64,000 bases of DNA from the NCBI GenBank assembly GCA_026627305.1, contig JAPNVD010000030.1, positions 1-64,000 of the forward strand. Reading direction: 5' to 3'. A model generated the notes under the pieces. That model saw only the letters and a list, made by a program, of their open reading frames with translations, had not been told where the DNA came from and searched no databases. Both the position numbers and the translations under genes were made by a program. The first letter of the stretch is position 1. Every line of letters starts with the position of its first letter. Origin of the DNA: Sulfolobaceae archaeon (GTDB lineage Archaea; Thermoproteota; Thermoprotei_A; Sulfolobales; Sulfolobaceae). Shown piece after piece: positions 59,555 to 64,000 of this stretch.

Positions 59555-60268
59555 GTGAAACTATTCGTAGGAACCTCTGGTTGGATGTACCCCTGGAATG
59601 AGGGAAATAGTCTAAAATGGTATTATGAGAGGACAGGGCTAAACGCTGTGGAGCTCAATATGTCATTTTATCGTTTTCCCAATTCTAGGCAGATCAATTC
59701 GTGGTCTAAATACAAACTGTCATGGTCTATAAAAGTTAACAGGTTAATTACTCATACGTATAAGCTTAACGAAAAAGGAATAGAACTATTGAGGAAGTTT
59801 ATTGATATAGTGAAACCCCTAAACCCCGATAATTTGCTATTCCAATTACCCCCATCTTATTCCGCAAAAAACGCTGATCATGTTATAGATGTTATAAATA
59901 GTCTGAAGTTGCATGATATCGCGGTAGTTGAACCTAGGCACTTATCTTGGTTTGAAGAAAAAATATATTCACTTTTTAGAAAAAATGATATAACTTTAGC
60001 CAGTATTGACTCTCCTCTTGGCGTATATATCGTAAATACTACAGGTAAGATTTATTTAAGGATGCATGGAAGAACTGAGTGGTATATGTACGATTATTCA
60101 GTTAACGAAATAGTTGAGGATATTAATAAAATCATGGATCTAAAACCTGAGGTCACTTACGTGTTTTTCAATAATGATTTATGGATGTTAGAAAATGCTA
60201 AAATTTTGGTAAATATGTTTAAAAACAGAGGAATAGAGTTGACACCATTAAGAGGTGATGAAATTTAA
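59555..60268 (+). CDS. DUF72 domain protein
   Basis: A 237-residue TIM-barrel-like protein. FVGTSGWMYPWN at the N-terminus, LKWYYERTGLNAVELNMSFYRFP, LSWSIKVNRLITH, NLLFQLPPSY, YLRMHGRTEWYMYDYS, and VYVFFNNDL-like TYVFFNNDLW near the end are the standard DUF72 segments. The family's reaction is unknown, with His and Arg residues conserved in the barrel. It overlaps the thiI gene by 11 bases, so the two are cotranscribed. Confidence 0.9.
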   Translation: MKLFVGTSGWMYPWNEGNSLKWYYERTGLNAVELNMSFYRFPNSRQINSWSKYKLSWSIKVNRLITHTYKLNEKGIELLRKFIDIVKPLNPDNLLFQLPPSYSAKNADHVIDVINSLKLHDIAVVEPRHLSWFEEKIYSLFRKNDITLASIDSPLGVYIVNTTGKIYLRMHGRTEWYMYDYSVNEIVEDINKIMDLKPEVTYVFFNNDLWMLENAKILVNMFKNRGIELTPLRGDEI

Positions 60269-61415
60269 AGTAGTATTATGTAGCCTCAGTAGTGATGTAA
60301 TCTTAAAGTCAGCTAGAAGTAGGGCTAGATTTCAAAACATATTACTCAAGAATGTAAAAAATGCATTACAGCGTAGAAACATTCCGTACTCTGGCATATC
60401 ATATGACGAGGCTAGGCTGGTTATAGTTACAGAAAAAGTTGAAGAGGTAAGCCAGATTATGACAAGAATATTCGGTATACATGGTGTTACAATAGCCGAG
60501 ATGTTTACATTTACTAATGTCCAAGATCTCGTAAGTAAAGTTACAGATATAGCTAGAGAATGGGTAAAAGGGAAGAAGTTTGCTGTAAAAGCCAGGAGAA
60601 GTGGAATCGAAGGTATTACTAGTTTAGATCTAGCTAAGCTAATAGGAGCATCACTTTATTCCTATTCTTCTGGTGTAGATTTAGATAATCCTGATGTTGA
60701 AGTCCATGTGGAAGTCAGGTCAAATAGAGCTTACGTACATAAGGGTTTTATAAAGGGTGCAGGTGGAAATCCCATAGGTGTGGAAGGAAAGGCTCTAGTG
60801 CTGTTTTCAGGAGGAATAGATTCTCCTGTAGCTTCGGTTTTAGCGGCCAAAAGAGGTCTAAAGGTTGATTTTCTTCACTATATCTTAGCTTCAGACAAGT
60901 CAAAGGAGGAGGCGTTGAAGGTAGCAAAGTTAGTTAAGGATAATTGGCTTTTAAGCTATGATCCAAAGATGTATTTCATTGATTTAAGAAATGTAGTATT
61001 GGAAATCCTAAATCAGGTCAATTACACGTATAGGCAAGTAGTCTTAAGGCTTAGTATGTATAAGGTTGCTGATATATTTGCTAGAAATAAGGGGTATGAT
61101 CTAATCTATACAGGTGAAAGCATAGGGCAAGTCTCTTCTCAAACGGCTAAGAATATTAAGGCCATCCACGCAGTGTCTCAACCCCTATTGCCCATAATTA
61201 GACCTTTAGTAGGAATGGATAAGGAAGAAATTATTGATCTAAGTAAAAAATATGGTTTGTTTGAAGAATCCTCTAAAACTCACGAGTATTGTAGGATTGC
61301 ATCTAGAGGTCCTGTTGAGACAAGGGCTAGTATTGATAAACTTAAGAAGTTTTATGAAAAATTGAACCCCATTATAGAAAAAGTTGCTCAAGAATATGAA
61401 GAAGTAGACGTTTAA
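60258..61415 (+). CDS. thiI: tRNA 4-thiouridine synthetase ThiI (THUMP plus PP-loop)
   Basis: A 385-residue tRNA-modifying enzyme. An N-terminal ferredoxin-like/THUMP region (about 1-165; SARSRARFQNILLKNV, then KFAVKARRSGIEG) binds tRNA, and a PP-loop ATPase follows with FSGGIDSPVASVLAAKRG near residue 180 and TGESIGQVSSQT near 280. It adenylates U8 and inserts sulfur. The rhodanese domain of bacterial ThiI is absent, as in other archaea; HEYCRIASRGP near 340 carries a Cys that may take part. ATG 60258 follows a GTG at 60255. Confidence 0.94.
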   Translation: MKFKVVLCSLSSDVILKSARSRARFQNILLKNVKNALQRRNIPYSGISYDEARLVIVTEKVEEVSQIMTRIFGIHGVTIAEMFTFTNVQDLVSKVTDIAREWVKGKKFAVKARRSGIEGITSLDLAKLIGASLYSYSSGVDLDNPDVEVHVEVRSNRAYVHKGFIKGAGGNPIGVEGKALVLFSGGIDSPVASVLAAKRGLKVDFLHYILASDKSKEEALKVAKLVKDNWLLSYDPKMYFIDLRNVVLEILNQVNYTYRQVVLRLSMYKVADIFARNKGYDLIYTGESIGQVSSQTAKNIKAIHAVSQPLLPIIRPLVGMDKEEIIDLSKKYGLFEESSKTHEYCRIASRGPVETRASIDKLKKFYEKLNPIIEKVAQEYEEVDV

Positions 61416-61443
61416 TGAATAATATGAGAAAAATACTGTTGAT

Positions 61444-62850
61444 TCATTCTTCTAATAACTTGAATTGCTTTAACACGTTTTCTCTCTCAATTAATTTTAC
61501 TGTGTCCTTTGGCACATATACTGTACCATTACCTCTACCTAAAACTTTTCCTATTATCATGGGTTCTTGACCTTCTTTCTTAAGCTCTTCATACACCTGG
61601 TCTACTACTTTCTTATGTGCAAAGATAACAATAGCACCATTTGTTCCTGCTGTGGAGTTAGGTATTATGAAGTTTTCAGTAGCGAACTCGCAAAGTCTTC
61701 TGTCTATTACTGGGATTTGGTCAAGTTTAACATCAACGTTAGCCTTTTCTGCAAATTCCTTTACTACAAATATTCCAGGCCCTGTTACATCAGTTGTCAT
61801 AGCTATATGTTCTTTTTCGTCAAAGGGTTTTCCAAACTCTGGCAGGTGATTGTAAATTATTTTCCCCACAGCGATATTAGGTGTTTGCATATACCTAAGT
61901 GCCCTTCTCTTGATCTCCTCTAACTCGTTGTAACGGATTCCATAATTGTTCTCCATCATATCTAATAGCTCAGTTACTGACAATACCCACATGTTGACGT
62001 TTATCGGTGTTAGCTCACCAACAGGTCTACTGACTAATATTTCCATTCCTTCAGTAACTCTATTATAGAACATGGGCAGTTCGTGGTCTGATTTTCCAAT
62101 GACTGTAGCACCTATCATTAGGCTGTTTGTATTAGGTTGTATTTCATTAACCAAGTTTACATTATATTTTTCTGCAAAGTTTCTAAATCCTTGAAGCAGT
62201 TTCTCCTTTAGTTCTTCAGATGGTGCATCAGCAACTGGTAACATTGCCAAATCCTGTATGGCACCTTTTGTGAATAAGTCATTTAAAGCATTAGAAACGG
62301 CAACATCTACTTGCATTTGTGAACCAGGATCCTCCATAGGATCTACTATTTGTATAGTATCATTGTTCATTACTGTATAGGAATTCTGTTCTTTGCCATT
62401 AAGCTGAACTAGGTCTATTATAGCTACTTCCGCAAAGGGGTTAGATGTAACTATCGAATGTCCTTTACCTATTGTAAGTTTTCTCCTAGTCTTTATGGAA
62501 CTGTAAACCTTTAGTAAGAATTTAGAGAAATACTCTGGATTGTTTGCGGTCCTCTGATTAACCTGGATTAAGCTAATAGCTCTATCAGCATCGAATTCTC
62601 CTCCATTGATGATCCTTTTTATCTTCATCTCATCTCTGGAGACAAAGTAATCAACGTCTTCTCTAGGCGATATCTCAATGTTGATCTTTCTCAGCTCTTC
62701 CCTGATTTTTTGAAGGGCTGGATAAACTGTATCTATTAAGTCCACTTTTACTGCACAACCAGTAGCTAAGGAAAAGGGGTTTAAACCAAGTTTTTTATAC
62801 TTTTCCATGTTAATTCTGAATTTTTCAATTAGTTTGGTAGTATCCATCAA
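61444..62850 (-). CDS. SelD-related AIR synthase-fold protein (putative sulfur/selenium metabolism)
   Basis: A 468-residue protein with a PurM-like architecture. [16 protein letters not shown] (Cys32) aligns with the Sec/Cys-containing segment of selenophosphate synthetase, and later strands such as [27 protein letters not shown] and [24 protein letters not shown] resemble the ATP and phosphate sites of the fold. The HDATEGG motif of HypE/SelD is replaced by TTDVTGPG. It is much longer than SelD. I know such proteins as SelD-related in Sulfolobales; the reaction is not established. ATG at 62850 or 62847. Confidence 0.78.
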   Translation of the reverse strand: MMDTTKLIEKFRINMEKYKKLGLNPFSLATGCAVKVDLIDTVYPALQKIREELRKINIEISPREDVDYFVSRDEMKIKRIINGGEFDADRAISLIQVNQRTANNPEYFSKFLLKVYSSIKTRRKLTIGKGHSIVTSNPFAEVAIIDLVQLNGKEQNSYTVMNNDTIQIVDPMEDPGSQMQVDVAVSNALNDLFTKGAIQDLAMLPVADAPSEELKEKLLQGFRNFAEKYNVNLVNEIQPNTNSLMIGATVIGKSDHELPMFYNRVTEGMEILVSRPVGELTPINVNMWVLSVTELLDMMENNYGIRYNELEEIKRRALRYMQTPNIAVGKIIYNHLPEFGKPFDEKEHIAMTTDVTGPGIFVVKEFAEKANVDVKLDQIPVIDRRLCEFATENFIIPNSTAGTNGAIVIFAHKKVVDQVYEELKKEGQEPMIIGKVLGRGNGTVYVPKDTVKLIERENVLKQFKLLEE

Positions 62851-63101
62851 AATCTACTATATCTCTACGCTAAAAATAAAGTTTGTGTTTATAAAGTACT
62901 AATGTATAATAGACAAATATAAAAGATAAATAATAGATATGATAAATTAAAAAATTTGTTTAATAAATTTTCCTATTTGAACTATGAAAGACTATATATA
63001 GTTTTAAAGTAAACAAAATATAGTAAATTCTATTTAAACTTTTTTACAGTTTAAGAATTGACAGACTTTTAAGAGTTCAAAGGAAAATTTTAATACGGAT
63101 A
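62851..63101. other. AT-rich gap between divergent selD-like and etf genes
   Basis: About 250 bases with very low GC. It contains a palindromic ACTATATATAGT (62991-63002), A/T tracts, and CTTTTAAG (63067-63074), which is about 31 bases before the etf ATG and could be its TATA box. No open frame, tRNA or sRNA boxes are seen. It must hold promoters for both neighbours. Confidence 0.5.
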
Positions 63102-64000
63102 TGTCTGGTTTAAAGATTGTCGTTCCGGTTAAGCAGGTGCCTGATGTCGCTGATTTGAGGATCGATCCAGTTACTAATAATCTTATTAGAGAGGGTGTAC
63201 CTGCTGTTCTTAATCCCCCTGACTATTACGCAATAGAAGAGGCTATAGAATTAAGGGAGAAGTATGGTGGTGAAGTTATAGTAATAACTATGGGTCCCCC
63301 ACAAGCTGAAAGCGCGTTAAGAGAAGCGATTTCTATGGGGGCTGATAAGGCTTACTTAATAACTGACAGGATGATGGCTGGAGCTGACACATGGGCTACA
63401 TCTTACACGATATCCAAGGCTATAGAAAAATTGGGTGGTGCTAATCTATTATTATTCGGTAGGAGAGCCACAGATGGTGAAACTGAACAGGTTCCTCCTC
63501 AAACTGCGGTGTGGCTCGGTTTACCTTTCGTAGGTTATGTAAGTGAGATTAGAGAGATAGACTTAGACAAGAAGAAGGCGATAGTGAAGAGGACTACTGA
63601 GTTCGAGGAAGAAGTAATAGAGGTACCTATTCCTGCAGCTTTTAGCATTTTAGAGATAGCTAATAAACCAAGGATACCTGATATTAAGAGTTTAATTAGA
63701 GCAAAAAAGGTGGAAATACCAAAGTTAACGAAAGATGATATTGGAGCTGAGCCTGAAAAAATTGGTCTGAAAGGTTCTCCAACATTAGTCGTTAGGGTAT
63801 CTCCTCCTCCTAAGATTAGAAATCCTGAAGTGTTTGATGCTAGATCTAATCCTGAAGAGGGTGCAAAATGGTTCTTAAATAAGATGTTAGAGTCGTTAAG
63901 AAGTGCTTACGCAGAGTTAGAAACTTATGTTAAACCTCAACCGAAGACAAAGGTGGAAGGGGAAGTATGGGTTTATGTCGATCATATAGGTCCTAAGCCA
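63102..64000 (+). CDS. Electron transfer flavoprotein, fused beta and alpha subunits (cut by window edge)
   Basis: The frame opens at ATG 63102 and runs to the window edge. The first 250 residues are the beta subunit: KIVVPVKQVPDVADLRID, PPDYYAIEEAIELREKYGG, ITMGPPQAESALREAISMGADKAYLI, and GRRATDGETEQVPPQTAVWLG, which binds AMP or FAD. After a linker, GEVWVYVDHIGPKP begins the alpha subunit, indicating a single EtfB-EtfA polypeptide, as seen in other Sulfolobales. It passes electrons from acyl-CoA or other dehydrogenases to the quinone pool. The FAD domain lies outside the window. Confidence 0.9.

Noticed and set aside
1..64000. CRISPR arrays, insertion sequences, tRNA and rRNA genes
   Set aside because: No regularly spaced repeats, transposase motifs, terminal repeats, or T-loop/anticodon patterns were seen on either strand by eye.

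Overview
The window is chromosomal DNA of a thermoacidophilic crenarchaeon of the order Sulfolobales (Sulfolobus / Saccharolobus / Sulfurisphaera group). The evidence is an AT-rich genome, TATA boxes about 25 bases before leaderless start codons, many TTG/GTG starts, the herA-mre11-rad50-nurA operon, thermopsin and sedolisin-type acid proteases, Nep1, Nob1, an archaeal family-4 uracil-DNA glycosylase, and archaeal C/D box sRNA genes. I could not fix the species. It looks like ordinary core chromosome: I see no insertion sequence, CRISPR array, tRNA, rRNA or integrated element. Genes are tightly packed, no gene-free stretch exceeds 300 bases, and many convergent neighbours overlap at their 3' ends.

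Layout. 1-7.3 kb: the end of glutamate dehydrogenase, an AAA ATPase, an SDR protein with a lost active site, a family-4 UDG, a TauE/SafE-like exporter, a DtxR-type regulator and small membrane proteins. 7.3-11 kb: methylmalonyl-CoA mutase B12 subunit with its MeaB chaperone, a P-loop ATPase, and the NAD(P)H-hydrate repair enzyme Nnr. 11.2-17.5 kb: the DNA-end resection operon herA-mre11-rad50-nurA. 17.5-27.6 kb: a Fur-like regulator, nucleoside hydrolase, a small zinc-hook SMC-related protein, phosphatases, DtdA, a thioredoxin and a house-cleaning NTPase. 27.6-36.4 kb: mainly RNA processing and repair (Nep1, RNase P Rnp4, a CRS1-YhbY protein, Trm5, NAD kinase, Nob1, a METTL5-like methyltransferase, endonuclease IV). 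36.4-40.5 kb: HIT and Nudix hydrolases, THEP1, and NadE with a separate glutaminase-like partner. 40.5-48.4 kb: a LysO-type exporter with small regulators, a TldD/PmbA protein, a 2-hydroxyacid dehydrogenase and an HdrB-like protein. 48.3-57.5 kb: secreted or membrane-tethered proteases (sedolisin, thermopsin) together with isocitrate dehydrogenase, stomatin and NfeD. 57.5-64 kb: AIR-synthase/SelD-like proteins, a SelB-like protein without a GTPase site, ThiI, and the start of a fused EtfB-EtfA.

The most noteworthy material lies between or across the protein genes. Five C/D box methylation-guide sRNAs are visible, four with near-ideal C, D', C' and D boxes and guide lengths, and one more degenerate. 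Several are interlocked with protein genes: one D box shares a base with the udg start codon, another directly abuts a start codon and appears to form the 5' leader of that mRNA, and a third has a C box containing the stop codon of the upstream gene. A CRS1-YhbY gene between rnp4 and a DUF371 gene has no ATG, GTG or TTG start at a sensible place. The NAD synthase is followed by a free-standing nitrilase with signatures of the glutaminase domain of larger NAD synthetases. The 57-63 kb region holds SelD-, SelB- and ThiI-related genes with no selenocysteine gene seen. All functional calls come from reading motifs by eye; no database search was possible.
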